Source: Spirodela intermedia (lineage: Eukaryota > Streptophyta > Magnoliopsida > Alismatales > Araceae). Taken from it: DNA of 64,000 bases. Under the pieces are notes generated by a model. It saw only the letters and a list, made by a program, of their open reading frames with translations. It searched no databases and had not been told where the DNA came from. Positions within the stretch are counted from its first letter, which is position 1; the number at the start of each line of letters is the position of its first letter. Location of the stretch: assembly GCA_902729315.2 (NCBI GenBank), contig LR746269.1, positions 7,600,231-7,664,230 on the forward strand, read 5' to 3'. The position numbers were made by a program, and so were the translations under genes. This document shows, one piece after another, positions 37,673-47,641 of the stretch.

Positions 37673-37708
<36 letters not shown>
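37673..37708. repeat. (CT)17-type microsatellite
   Basis: An uninterrupted CT run between the BTB gene and the TOC receptor gene. The stretch 36786-38160 otherwise holds the duplications above and the receptor leader, with telobox AAACCCTAG at 37883; no other gene seen. Confidence 0.9.
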
Positions 37709-37712
<4 letters not shown>

Positions 37713-38033
37713 ACCCGGATATACCGGATTATTTCGGGCTTGTAAATGTTGTGAGATGTGGGCAGATATGAACTCACCCTTTGTAAAAACTTGTGGCTAT
37801 GGTTAATGGACGCATTTATTTAATTCTTACGAAGACGATAGCCGTTGGATGGAGCCCCAGTGTCGTGGCCTGTGTAGATCAAAACCCTAGCCTCCAGATG
37901 ATGGTTCCCGAATTTGGCCCCGGAGCCGTCGGATTGGCATCCGACGGCATGTGAAAGGTGGACCCTGATTTTTTCGATGGACCCTCAGTGAGAGCCGGAG
38001 ATTTAAACGGCACCCCCTCGACAACTGCCTTAT

Positions 38034-38052
38034 CCCCCCCCCCCCCCCCCCC
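38034..38052 (+). repeat. Run of 19 C in the TOC receptor leader
   Basis: An unbroken C19 run about 110 bases before the start codon, followed by TTC repeats. Such runs are prone to length errors in sequencing, so the count is uncertain. Confidence 0.85.
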
Positions 38053-38160
38053 GCCTTCTTCTTCTTCGTCCTCCACTGTGCCTTATCCCACCGCCATCTC
38101 CCTCGCTATCCTTCCTCCTCTGCAGCTGCCGCGGCTGCTGCAGCGGGAAGCTGGTGCGCC

Positions 38161-41100
38161 ATGGACAAGGGCATGAGCGCGGAAGCTGTCTCGCCGGCGG
38201 CGGCGTCCTCCGGACCCTTCCTCATCCGCGCCCCCGTCACCTCGCCGGATGAGAGCGAACTCCCGGCGGTGTCTTCTCCTTACTCGGAGGAGGAGGAGTG
38301 CTTCCTCAGCGGGGAGGAGGACGCCGACTTCGAAGACGTCTCCAAGCGCCCCTTTGTCGCCGGCGGCGACGGCGTGCCGACGGTGTTGCTCCAGAAGGTC
38401 TCCTCCATGCCGAAGGCGCCGGTCTCCGGGGAAGACGACGATGCTACCGAGGAGTTGTTCGATGACAGCCTGGCAGATAACGATGATGTTTCTGCTGCTA
38501 CTGCTGCTGCTGATGATGATGATGATGAGGCGGTGGTGGGGAGACCTTCAGTGGAGAAGCTCCGTGATTCCGGTGAAGGGGAGAGTTCCAGGGATGTCGA
38601 ATCTGGTCCGCATTCGAACGGCAATAGCGAAACTCTGGAGCCTGAGGAGGAGGAGACATCGGGAGAGGCAGATGTGACCAGTCATGAAGAAACCTCGCTC
38701 AAGGGGAGCGAGCCTCGTGAAGTTCAGGCGGTCCCGGCGCCTTCAACCAAGTTGCCTGTCCTCCCAGAGGGTGAGACCAGTCGTGAGGAAACCTTGGCTT
38801 CTGACACTGTAGGAGATGAGGCCAGCAAGGAGAGAGAGCTTCAAGAAGACCTACTGATTCCAGCTCCTTCAACCGGATTGTCTGTTCCTGCCGATCTATT
38901 GGAGGATCTTCCACTGCAGCCCGAGACCAATCATGAAGAAACATTACCTAAGGACCCTGTGGTAGATGAGGCCAGAAAAGAGAGCATCCCTCCTGAAGGC
39001 CTGGATGTTCTGGCTGCAAAACCTGAGTCATCTGCTCCCTTCGGATCAGCTGATGGGGATGCTGACCGCATGGATGTTGCTGCTGCTGCTCTTGTACAGC
39101 ATTCTGGAGATGAAGAGCTTATAGACCTCGGCAGTGGAGTTGAGGAAGCTGCAATGAAGCCATTGTCCGATTTTGGCACTGCAGATGGGCCAAAGGATGA
39201 TGTAAAGCCACCACGTAATGAATCTGAAGAAGAAAAGCCAATTGCCACTGAGGTGCCTGTAAAATTACTACCTGAGGTTGAAGAATCAGAAGTCACTGCA
39301 GAGAAAAGTGAATCTCATGAACACCAACCTTCTGAGATAGAAGAGAATGGCGAATACACTGAGGAGAAGGAAGATCTTGATTCCTCTGAGACAAAGGGGA
39401 GGATCGTGGAGGTGAAGATAAATGAACGGCTGGAGATGGCTGACTCAGTGGGATCTGGGGAGACTGAGCATCACACAGAGACTCGTGCTTTACAAAAGGA
39501 CGGGGAAGGTGAATTCAAGCAAAATTCAGCAACAATCCCTCATGATCTCAAGGATGAGGATCCCAAGCTAGATGCCCACGAAGGTGTCATACACTTAACT
39601 GGGGATATTTCACCACCACCTCTCGTCACCAATGACTCAGATAATGAATCGGATAGCCAGGCTTCCATGGTATCCAATAATGATGCTCCTGAGGGTTCTG
39701 CTCCTGAGTCACGTCCCATTGAAGACGATTCTGAAGCCAGTGATGATGGAGAGCCCGCGGGTCTAAATGAGGCAAGTGAATATGATGAAGATGTGAAACT
39801 TGGTGAGTCTGGAAAGTTTGCTGTATTGGAAAGCTCTGAAGCTACCGATAGTATCATGAAGCAGCTGGATAATGGATCCTTGGGCGCCACTAATGTTTCT
39901 GTGAGCACTCATGAGTATTCAGATGGAGCAGATGGGCAGATTGTTTCATATTCTGATGAAGATGAGAGCGATGAGGAAGATGATGGGAAGGAGTTATTTG
40001 ATTCTGCTGCCCTGACTGCTCTCTTGAAGGCTGCATCTGGGGCTTCATCCAATGGTGACGTCACATTCACTGCCCCAGATGGCACCCGAATCTTCTCTGT
40101 TGATCGGCCAGCAGGCTTAGGGTCTTCCATCCCTTCTCTAAAGCCATCAGCCCCTCGCACAAACAGGTCAAATATCTTCTCTCCCTCAGATCTCGCTGTG
40201 ACACCAGAACAAGAGGATGTCATGGACGAGGAAGAAAAGAAGCTGCAGGAGAATGTTGACCAGATAAAGGTCAAGTTCTTGCGTCTCGTTCACCGACTGG
40301 GCCATTCCCCTGAAGACCTAATGGTGGAGCAGGTTCTCTACCGCCTGAGCCTTGCTGAGGGGATAAGGCGTGGGAGGCAGATTGGCCGGGCATTCGGCCT
40401 TGAGAATGCAAAAAAGAAAGCTCTGCAGCTTGAAGATGAAGGCAAAGAACCCTTGGATTTCTCCTGCAACATCTTGCTCCTTGGAAAAACTGGAGTGGGT
40501 AAGAGTGCCACAGTAAACTCCATCTTTGGCGAACAGAAGGTCTCTACAAGTGCCTTTGATCCAGCAACAACATCGGTCAGGGAGATCACCGGCATTGTGG
40601 GCGGGGTCAAGGTCCGGGTCATCGACACCCCTGGGCTCCGACCCTCTGTGATGGATCAGGCTGCCAACAAGAGGATTCTGGAGTCCATCAAGAAGCACAC
40701 GAAGAGATGCCAGCCGGACATCGTCCTGTATGTTGATCGCCTCGACACGCAGGCCTGGGATTTCAACGATCTGCCGCTGCTGAGGTCGATTGCAGTCTCC
40801 ATGGGCCCATCCATTTGGTTTAATGCCATTGTGGGGCTCACTCATGCAGCTTCAGCTCCCCCTGATGGGTCCAGTGGAAACCCCCTGAGCTACGAGGTGT
40901 TTGTGAACCAGCGATCGCGTGTTGTTCAGCATGCGATCCGGCAGGCTGCTGGAGACATGAGGCTGATGAATCCAGTGGCCCTCGTCGAGAATCATCCCTT
41001 GTGCAGGAGGAATAGAGAGGGCCAGCCTATCCTTCCCAATGGCCTGAGCTGGAGGACCCAGCTGCTGCTTCTCTGCTACTCCTCAAAGATACTGTCAGAG

Positions 41101-42381
41101 GCGAATCGTATTCTGAAGCTCCAAGACCCATCTCCCAGCAAGCTATTTGGCTTCCGCACTCGGTCCCCGCCGCTGCCTTTCTTGCTGTCCTCACTTCTGC
41201 AGTCCAAGGCGCACCCGAAGCTGGCAACTGATCAAGGGATTGACAACGGCGACTCAGATTTCGACGTGGATGATCTCTCAGAGGCGGACAAGGAGGAGGA
41301 GGAAGGGGAAGAAGATGAATACGACCGGCTCCCGCCGTTCAAGCCCTTGAGGAAAGCCCAGATTGCCAAACTCACCAAAGAGCAGAGGAGAGCCTACTAT
41401 GACGAGTATGACTACCGTGTGAAGCTCCTCCAGAAGAAGCAGTGGAAGGAGGAGCTCAGAAGGGCACAGGAAATGAAGAAGAGACAGAAGGAAGGGCAGG
41501 ACTTCTCCAGCTTCGACGATATGGCGGGCGATTACGACCAGGACGGTGCCCCCGCCACCATTCCAGTTCCCTTGCCCGACATGGTCCTGCCGCCCACCTT
41601 CGACTGTGATAACCCTGCTTACCGGTACCGGTTCCTTGAGCCCACATCGCAGCTCCTCTCCAGACCGGTGCTCGACTCCCATGGATGGGACCATGACTGT
41701 GGGTATGATGGAGTCAGCGTCGAAGATAACCTCGCCATCGCCGGGAAGTTCCCGGCCGGGATAGCGGCCCAGATAACCAAAGACAAGAAGGAGTTCAACA
41801 TACATTTGGACTCCTCAATCGCTGCAAAGCATGGGGAAACCGGCTCCACCCTCGCCGGCTTTGACATCCAGTCCGTCGGGAAGCAGCTCGCTTATGTCCT
41901 GCGCAGTGAGACCAAGTTCAAGAACCTGAGGAGGAACAAGACTGCTGCTGGAGTCTCCGTCACCTTCCTGGGAGAGAATGTGGCCACCGGGCTGAAGGTC
42001 GAGGACGAGCTCATGGTGGGGAAAAGGCTGGGCCTCGTCGCCAGTGCCGGCACTGTCCGTGCGCAGGGAGACGCCGCTTATGGGGCCAACTTGGAGGTCC
42101 GCCTCCGCGACAAGGAGTTCCCAATTGGGCAAGACCTTTCCACTTTGGGGCTGTCCCTGATGAGGTGGCGTGGTGACTTGGCACTGGGGGCCAACTTGCA
42201 GTCTCAGTTCTCCATCGGGCGTGGGACGAAGATGACCACCAGAGTTGGGCTGAACAACAAGCGAAGCGGGCAGATCACCATCCGTATAAATTCCTCTGAG
42301 CAGCTCCAGATTGCACTCATGGGTATCCTACCTGTCGTCGCCTCTGTCTACAGGGGCATTTTCTCCGAGGAGTCTGGATGA
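38161..42381 (+). CDS. TOC132: TOC159-family chloroplast import receptor, TOC132/120-like, 1406 aa
   Basis: A single exon of 1407 codons from ATG to TGA. Residues 1 to about 690 are the acidic, disordered A domain (runs of Glu/Asp, e.g. SYSDEDESDEEDDGKELF). The AIG1-type GTPase domain follows: P-loop GKTGVGKS at residues 775-782, FDPATTSVREITG, and G3 DTPGL at 822-826. The C-terminal M domain anchors the receptor in the outer envelope, with GENVATGLKVEDELMVGKRL, SAGTVRAQGDAAYGANLEVR and FPIGQDLSTLGLSLMRWRGD. The M-domain wording is closest to the Toc132/Toc120 branch, thought to favour non-photosynthetic preproteins, rather than Toc159. The family works with TOC34 and TOC75. The A domain is long compared with Arabidopsis Toc132. 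GC-rich third positions fit a monocot gene. No frameshift or missing GTPase motif is seen. Confidence 0.95.
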   Translation: MDKGMSAEAVSPAAASSGPFLIRAPVTSPDESELPAVSSPYSEEEECFLSGEEDADFEDVSKRPFVAGGDGVPTVLLQKVSSMPKAPVSGEDDDATEELFDDSLADNDDVSAATAAADDDDDEAVVGRPSVEKLRDSGEGESSRDVESGPHSNGNSETLEPEEEETSGEADVTSHEETSLKGSEPREVQAVPAPSTKLPVLPEGETSREETLASDTVGDEASKERELQEDLLIPAPSTGLSVPADLLEDLPLQPETNHEETLPKDPVVDEARKESIPPEGLDVLAAKPESSAPFGSADGDADRMDVAAAALVQHSGDEELIDLGSGVEEAAMKPLSDFGTADGPKDDVKPPRNESEEEKPIATEVPVKLLPEVEESEVTAEKSESHEHQPSEIEENGEYTEEKEDLDSSETKGRIVEVKINERLEMADSVGSGETEHHTETRALQKDGEGEFKQNSATIPHDLKDEDPKLDAHEGVIHLTGDISPPPLVTNDSDNESDSQASMVSNNDAPEGSAPESRPIEDDSEASDDGEPAGLNEASEYDEDVKLGESGKFAVLESSEATDSIMKQLDNGSLGATNVSVSTHEYSDGADGQIVSYSDEDESDEEDDGKELFDSAALTALLKAASGASSNGDVTFTAPDGTRIFSVDRPAGLGSSIPSLKPSAPRTNRSNIFSPSDLAVTPEQEDVMDEEEKKLQENVDQIKVKFLRLVHRLGHSPEDLMVEQVLYRLSLAEGIRRGRQIGRAFGLENAKKKALQLEDEGKEPLDFSCNILLLGKTGVGKSATVNSIFGEQKVSTSAFDPATTSVREITGIVGGVKVRVIDTPGLRPSVMDQAANKRILESIKKHTKRCQPDIVLYVDRLDTQAWDFNDLPLLRSIAVSMGPSIWFNAIVGLTHAASAPPDGSSGNPLSYEVFVNQRSRVVQHAIRQAAGDMRLMNPVALVENHPLCRRNREGQPILPNGLSWRTQLLLLCYSSKILSEANRILKLQDPSPSKLFGFRTRSPPLPFLLSSLLQSKAHPKLATDQGIDNGDSDFDVDDLSEADKEEEEGEEDEYDRLPPFKPLRKAQIAKLTKEQRRAYYDEYDYRVKLLQKKQWKEELRRAQEMKKRQKEGQDFSSFDDMAGDYDQDGAPATIPVPLPDMVLPPTFDCDNPAYRYRFLEPTSQLLSRPVLDSHGWDHDCGYDGVSVEDNLAIAGKFPAGIAAQITKDKKEFNIHLDSSIAAKHGETGSTLAGFDIQSVGKQLAYVLRSETKFKNLRRNKTAAGVSVTFLGENVATGLKVEDELMVGKRLGLVASAGTVRAQGDAAYGANLEVRLRDKEFPIGQDLSTLGLSLMRWRGDLALGANLQSQFSIGRGTKMTTRVGLNNKRSGQITIRINSSEQLQIALMGILPVVASVYRGIFSEESG

Positions 42382-42501
42382 GGTTCTTCGGCTTTTGCTT
42401 CTACTTGGGATCACCAGGTTAGATGCGGAAATTTTCTTTTAGAATGAGCTTCCTCCAGTTTTTCTGTGCCAGAATTACAGTATGATGTTATTAAGTCTAT
42501 T

Positions 42502-42676
42502 GATTCTAGATTTGGGTTTTCTTTATCAGAACTCAAGAACATCGTTGTATTAGCTTCTACTGGTATCTATCTGTGCCTCGTAATCTTTTGCCCTGTTCAT
42601 GATTACTCGCTTTGCTCATACCAGTTTGATTCTAGATTTGGGTTTTTTTATCAGAACCTAAGAACATCTTTGTCCA
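42502..42676 (+). repeat. Short direct repeat in TOC receptor 3' region
   Basis: GATTCTAGATTTGGGTTTT followed by TATCAGAAC(C)T(C)AAGAACATC occurs at 42502 and 42628, about 126 bp apart and close to identical. It lies 120 bp past the receptor stop, perhaps in its 3' leader. The region 42382-43108 holds nothing else. Confidence 0.8.
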
Positions 42677-43053
42677 GTTTGATTCGATTGGTTTCTACCG
42701 CTTTAGATGGACAGCTTAGAGTTACCGTAACCGGAATTTTCAATACTAGACAGAGTAAAAAATGCAATAAGTTTTATATTTATTTATTTATTTTCCATAG
42801 TGAGATTATTTCGATATGCTTTGGCTTTAGCTGGTCTGAATGTTTATGGTAGTTCGAGTAGTATATTATGAAATATTTGAGTCAGTAGATAAAGTTGGGA
42901 TTAATTGAAATAACGAGATGATATTCTGCGGATGGATAGTATGACTTCACCTTATAACCCACTTAATACGCCATAATTTGATCCAACGATTAATTAATTC
43001 AAGCTTATAAATAACCCAATAATAAGTTTAATATAGATTCACGTCTATATATC

Positions 43054-43054
<1 letters not shown>

Positions 43055-43099
<45 letters not shown>
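43055..43099. repeat. (GA)n microsatellite beside the TSPO stop
   Basis: A GA run about 45 bases long ends within 10 bases of the TSPO stop codon, so it would be a CU tract at the very start of that gene's 3' untranslated region. Confidence 0.88.
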
Positions 43100-43108
43100 C
43101 AGATCAGA

Positions 43109-43657
43109 TCAGAGAAGCTTATAATTGAAGATGGCGAGGAAGCAGGCCCAGGCCAGGCAGGGCTTGACGAGGTCGCCGGCGATGGGGTTGCAGCGCCGGA
43201 AGGCTCGGGAGCAGCCGAGCAGCGCTGCCAAGAGGGCGGCGCACACTGCCATCCCAGTCCTCACCGCCCCCGCCCTCAAAACCAGCGGCCCCCACGCTAG
43301 GCTCAGCAGAAGCTCCGCCACGTACAGCGGCGGCGCCGCTGGCTGCCGGCGGAACCCCCCCTCCGCCCACACCAGCCACGCCGCCAGCCCCATCAGGAAC
43401 GCGGAGGAGAGCGACCCCATCCGGAACGCCCACACTGGCGGCCTCCACCTCGCCCCCGCCGGAGCACCGCCGCCGCCGCCGTGCAGAAACAACGCCCCCA
43501 GCGTGAGCACCATTGGCGCCGCCACCGCCACCCCCAGCGTCTTCAGCCCCTTCTTCGCCATCAGCACCTTCTTCTCCCTCTCGCTCCTCGCCGGAGCAGC
43601 GGCGGCGGCGCCGCCGCTCTCCTCCCTGGGCCGCTGCCTCACGCTCTGTGTCGCCAT
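43109..43657 (-). CDS. TSPO: TSPO / tryptophan-rich sensory protein homologue, 182 aa
   Basis: One intronless frame from ATG at 43657 to TGA. A basic N-tail (MATQSVRQRPREE... KKVLMAKKGLKTL) of about 45 residues is followed by five hydrophobic segments: VAVAAPMVLTLGALFL, the signature WRPPVWAFRMGSLSSAFLMG with LAAWLVWAEGGF, APPLYVAELLLSLAWGPLVL, TGMAVCAALLAALL and PCLAWACFLAIFNYKL. Plant TSPOs are membrane proteins of the ER/Golgi pathway that bind heme or porphyrin, are induced by ABA and osmotic stress and are removed by autophagy. The N-terminal extension is typical of plants. Divergent from eS21 with 824 bp between start codons. Confidence 0.93.
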   Translation of the reverse strand: MATQSVRQRPREESGGAAAAAPARSEREKKVLMAKKGLKTLGVAVAAPMVLTLGALFLHGGGGGAPAGARWRPPVWAFRMGSLSSAFLMGLAAWLVWAEGGFRRQPAAPPLYVAELLLSLAWGPLVLRAGAVRTGMAVCAALLAALLGCSRAFRRCNPIAGDLVKPCLAWACFLAIFNYKLL

Positions 43658-43758
43658 GGGACCCTCCTCCTTCCTTGGGGGCTAGAAATAGGGGAGAAGG
43701 AGAGGGATGATTGCCGCCGTGGGAAGAGGTCGCCGGCGAGGAGGACGCGTGTGGGGCG

Positions 43759-43795
43759 ACGTGACAGACGGCGGCGCCGCCGCAATGGCACGTGG
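43759..43795 (-). promoter_or_regulatory. ACGTG / G-box pair upstream of TSPO
   Basis: ACGTG at 43759-43763 and CACGTGG at 43789-43795 lie about 100-140 bases before the TSPO start. Two ACGT-core elements this close are the usual ABA-response arrangement, which fits the known ABA induction of plant TSPO. Some of this may already be transcribed leader. Confidence 0.55.
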
Positions 43796-44152
43796 ATCCC
43801 GCCGCCGAAAGCTCCGGCGGATGAAGATGAACCCTTCTTTTTTCTCCTCCATTTATTTTATCACATTTTAAAGAAATCCGATTATTTATTTCTTAAGATT
43901 GATACAATGAAATTATGTAAAGTAAATAAAATTTTGAGATGATTCTGTAAAAGCCGAATTGGTAAAAATAGAAATTGTGTAAAAAAAAGGCGTAGAATTG
44001 TGTAGAAAAGAAAATAGTGAGACTAATAGGTGGAGTAGTTGATGGCTCCGGTAGATCATCGGCTTTTATTTTTTAGTTTATTTTATCCTTCTTATTTTAT
44101 AAAATATTAATATTAATTAAAATATTAAGATCAAGGGTCCGACGTGGCAAAT

Positions 44153-44168
44153 GTTTAGGGCTTGGGCT
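44153..44168 (+). promoter_or_regulatory. Telobox and site II of the eS21 promoter
   Basis: TTTAGGG (inverse telobox) followed directly by TGGGCT (site II), about 320 bp before the ATG and some 50-80 bp before the likely first leader exon. This pair is characteristic of plant ribosomal protein genes. Confidence 0.65.
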
Positions 44169-44480
44169 GTAAAAAATCCCTCCTTTTCCTCTTGAGCCCT
44201 TGCATCTCGCAGCCGCCGCTTCTTCAGGTATGAGCTCTGCCTGGCGCTGTCCCTGTGTCTTCCTCCTCTGATCTAGGTTTTCGGTCGGGACGAAGAGAGT
44301 TTCCCCTTCGCCCTTGTCGTTTTTCGTTCAATTCAGCGCGTTCTAGGGAATCTCCTCCCTTTTTGTTCTTGTGGGACTTGAGAATTTGAAGAATCTTGGC
44401 GCTCTCTCTTCGTCAGGGTTTTCGCTTGAATTCTTCTGTCGTTTCTGTGCACTGTTGAGAGCGCCTCTTCACCGGAGAAG

Positions 44481-45568
44481 ATGCAGAACGAGGAGGGGCA
44501 GATGATGGACCTCTACATTCCGCGGAAATGGTAAGCTAATTCCACTCGCTCAGGTCAAACATTGCAGTCCCCTGCTGCGTCTAGTGTAGTACTTCGTCTA
44601 AGTTTCTTCAATCTTCTGTTCTCGATGTGTTTTGTGTAGCTCGGCCACGAACAGACTCATCACCGCCAAGGACCATGCGTCCATCCAGATCAACGTCGGG
44701 CACCTGGATGAGAACGACATCTATACTGGGCAGTTCACCACTCTTGCCCTCAGCGGATTGATCCGTTCTCAGGTTCTTTTTCCCTATCTTTAACCTGTTG
44801 TTGGATTTTGCCCTGGCATGTTCTCATTTGCTACCATGCGTTGTTAATGCTTGGGGACTACCTTGGTACCTGCTATTTCTTTTTTCGAGTCGTTTTGTTT
44901 AGTTTCCATTCTTCGTTGATGTTCCTTGACTTGCAGATGCTTATTATGTCTGGGCTTTAAAAGTTAACATTCGTGCATTCAAGACGCTTGACTCAGGGAA
45001 GAGAGTAGACAATTAGCATCGATATTCCTATTATTTATGATTTAATTATTAGTTTGACGTTTTTCCCTTGTCTGATTTTAGTTTCTCTCTCTCTCTCTCT
45101 CTTAGAGTAGCGTCTACTGGAGGATATATGCGGATTTTAGAATATTATCACTATCACACACATTTAGCCAGTATGGGATTAGTTGGGTTCAAACACAGTC
45201 GATCATTCACTTGGAGAAGGTAGAGCAAGATTTCTTAATGTCCACAACTAGGTAGCATATGTTTGGATTTTGAGATATTACCAATATCATACAACGCCCA
45301 GCAAGCTAAATGTATCCCATACCGACTAAATCTGTGAAAGTGGTAAGTTGATATTTTTTTTAGAGGAGGTTCTTGACGATTAATGGTGCAGCATTCTTTT
45401 CATCCACCAAGTATAGATGATTGCATTCTATTTCAGGTGTTTTGGAGGAGTGAATGTTTTTCTTAACCATCCCAATGAAGAACTCTGAGACCAAGTTCTC
45501 CTCAACAATGGATTTAGCTTTAGCAGCACTTTATTTTTTTGGTTAAGGCTTATCTTTTTATTGAACAT

Positions 45569-45604
<36 letters not shown>

Positions 45605-45913
45605 AAATGACTGACTGTATAGGATCCTACAACAATGCGTAAATCACTAAATCGATCACTGCATCCGACACATTTATTATTGATAACACAGAGCCTCAAA
45701 CTCGCAATGTATGAGAGAATGAATCGAGGATCGGTTTTCAGTAGGAAAAAAACCAATTTTTTTATTTCCCATCCCTCAAAAACACAAAAAAAGCTGAGAA
45801 TTTTGATTGGTATAATGTGCCATATTAGGCACCTGTTTAATCGTTCAGCGAGCTTTTTTCAGTCCTGAAACTCGTCCATTGACTGCAGGCTTGTTTCAGT
45901 TTTCCCCTTCAGC

Positions 45914-45960
<47 letters not shown>

Positions 45961-46280
45961 TTCTGTACTTTAATAACCTATCTTTTTTCCACTTCTGACT
46001 ACGCTCTCTCCTATTTTCTCCATCCTTACAGTGCCGCCTTTTGTTCTCTAATCTTTCCCATGATTTTATATTGCTCTATCCATAATCTTTCCTCCTTTAG
46101 ATGACCTTTGATTCCACTATTTTCATGACTACTGAAGCTTTTTCTCTTTCTCTCTCTTTTTTTTTCTCTCTGTCGGTTCTCCCTGACTGAGCCGGGGGTT
46201 TCTTCTTTTGCCAGGGAGACGCCGACAGCGCCCTTGACCGCCTCTGGCAGAATAAGAAATCCATAGCCGAGAAGCTCTGA
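44481..46280 (+). CDS. RPS21: 40S ribosomal protein eS21, three exons, 82 aa
   Basis: Exons 44481-44530, 44640-44772 and 46215-46280 (50, 133, 66 bp) give 83 codons with TGA. The protein begins [20 protein letters not shown] and continues [35 protein letters not shown] and [16 protein letters not shown]; 82 residues is the normal plant length. It is a cytosolic small-subunit protein needed for late 40S maturation. A TC-rich leader at about 44200-44480 may hold a leader intron. Intron 2 (1.44 kb) contains AT and CT microsatellites and a short inverted repeat. The C-terminus IAEKL replaces the more usual basic tail, a small lineage change. Confidence 0.95.
45166..45325. repeat. Short inverted repeat in eS21 intron 2
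   Basis: TAGCCAGTATGGGATTAG (about 45167) is the inverse of TGTATCCCATACCGACTA (about 45311) with few mismatches, 140 bp apart. The flanking GGATTTTxGAxATTATCA-like words occur twice as direct repeats. It may be a remnant of a small transposon. Confidence 0.5.
45570..45600. repeat. (AT)n microsatellite
   Basis: About fifteen AT dinucleotides in eS21 intron 2. Confidence 0.9.
45916..45956. repeat. (CT)n microsatellite
   Basis: About twenty CT dinucleotides in eS21 intron 2, some 260 bp before the acceptor. Confidence 0.9.
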
Positions 46281-46424
46281 ACTTTTTCATCCCCCAGAAG
46301 AACATCGGCAGCAGAGAAGCTCATCGCGGGGCATCTGCAAGATGACAATTTTTCAACTTATGTTCAATTTTGGCCCCTTGCTTCAACTTTTTGGTCATGA
46401 AATGGGTGTGTTGAATAATTACAA

Positions 46425-46442
46425 GCTGGAGTAGCTCGGTTA

Positions 46443-46474
<32 letters not shown>

Positions 46475-46499
46475 AAGGTTCAAGCCGCTTCCTCTAGCG
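46425..46499 (+). tRNA. tRNA-Asn (GTT), possibly decayed T-arm
   Basis: Acceptor GCTGGAG pairs fully with CTCTAGC (one G-U). The D-arm AGCTCGGTTAGTTAGAGC carries the usual GGTTAG. The anticodon arm TGTGG-CTGTTAA-CCACA is perfect, with anticodon GTT at 46459-46461. The T-arm is weaker: GAAGG against GCTTC has one mismatch and the loop (TTCAAGCC) is eight bases. Box A and box B are recognisable. It lies 145 bp past the eS21 stop and has no intron. It could be active or a recent pseudogene. Confidence 0.8.
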
Positions 46500-46725
46500 G
46501 AATGCACACTCCGTCTAATATCAGTTTAATTTTATTGAAAATAAAACTTTATAGTTCAAAAATATTAGACACATATACTTGCATCCTTTTTCCTAAAACT
46601 ATCTTCCTACGCACAACTCTTCACTCAACTCTAAGGAAAAGCGCCTTCAGTGAGACCATTTTGTAGGAGCTTTGCGAGAGATATCACAAATTCAATTCAT
46701 TTTTTGATCCTATGATTTGATCCGG

Positions 46726-46969
46726 GTGTTTGAAAACGTGTTGGATTCAGCCAAATTCAATCTCTCTCTCTCTCTCTCTCTCTCCCTTTCTCTCTCTTCC
46801 TTGGTTTAGACCTCCAGTTGTCAATCTATTAGTTTCCCTTGGCCCTTTAACCCGAGTGCTGGAAAACTTGTTGGATTCAGACAAAATTTCTATGAATGCC
46901 CTTTGACATGTGTTAATGTACATATTAACACACATCTTAATGCATCACTAAATATGCGTGCATAGTTAG

Positions 46970-47005
<36 letters not shown>

Positions 47006-47290
47006 TTCTCTCTCTTCCTTGGTTAAGACCTCCACTTGTCACTCTATCAGTTTCCCTTGCTCCTTCAATCCGAGTGCTTGAAAACGTGTAGGATTCAGCC
47101 CAAATGTATATGATTTGGCCTTTGACATGTGCTAATGTATAAGTCAACAGTCATATCTGAATGCGTCACTTAATCTATAGGTATAGTTGGCATCCCTCTC
47201 TCTCTCTCACTCCCTTTCTCTCTCTTCCATGGTTAAGACCACCACTTGTCACTCTATCAGTTTTCCTCAACCCTTTAAGATTTTTTGGGA
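46726..47290 (+). repeat. Tandem repeats of ~215 bp carrying CT arrays
   Basis: Three imperfect units. Shared words: TGAAAACGTGTTGGATTCAG (46731, with near copies at 46861 and 47079), CCTTTGACATG, a long CT run, CCCTTTCTCTCTCTTCC, TTAAGACCTCCACTTGTCA and TATCAGTTTCCCTT. CT runs are at 46761, 46973 and 47195. Open frames here are translations of the repeat. Confidence 0.85.
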
Positions 47291-47448
47291 AGTAGAGAGT
47301 CAGATTATTGTACAGGGGACCCACCGATGATATTATTCGATTTTTATTTCATTGGTTTCTTTGGGTATAAACTTTGGACACTGCCTGCCGGATAATGGGC
47401 TTGTATAGGCACATAAGCCCAAACGGGTGCAAGATTAGGTGGGCTCAG

Positions 47449-47505
47449 GACTCTCTCTCTCTCTCTCTCTCGCTCGCTCGCTCGCTCGCTCGCTCGCTCG
47501 CTCTC
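47449..47505. repeat. Compound (CT)n(CGCT)n microsatellite
   Basis: A CT run passes directly into about eight CGCT tetramers, then back to CT. It lies about 140 bp past the stop of the small cysteine-motif gene. Confidence 0.92.
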
Positions 47506-47641
47506 TTTGTGGGCACGAGGGCATCGACGATATAAGAGATGGTGAAGAAAATAGGAGGCCCATTTCTTGACCGTTGGAAGAACCCGCCAGAGCCCATGTT
47601 CATCTCTCTCTCTCTCTCTCTGACTCTCACTCCCACAGATC

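Noticed and set aside
39540-41867. Several 100-175-aa frames opposite the TOC receptor
   Set aside because: Antisense shadows of a long GC-rich exon without stops; no independent support.
43125-43942. Plus-strand frames across TSPO
   Set aside because: Antisense shadows of the GC-rich TSPO exon.
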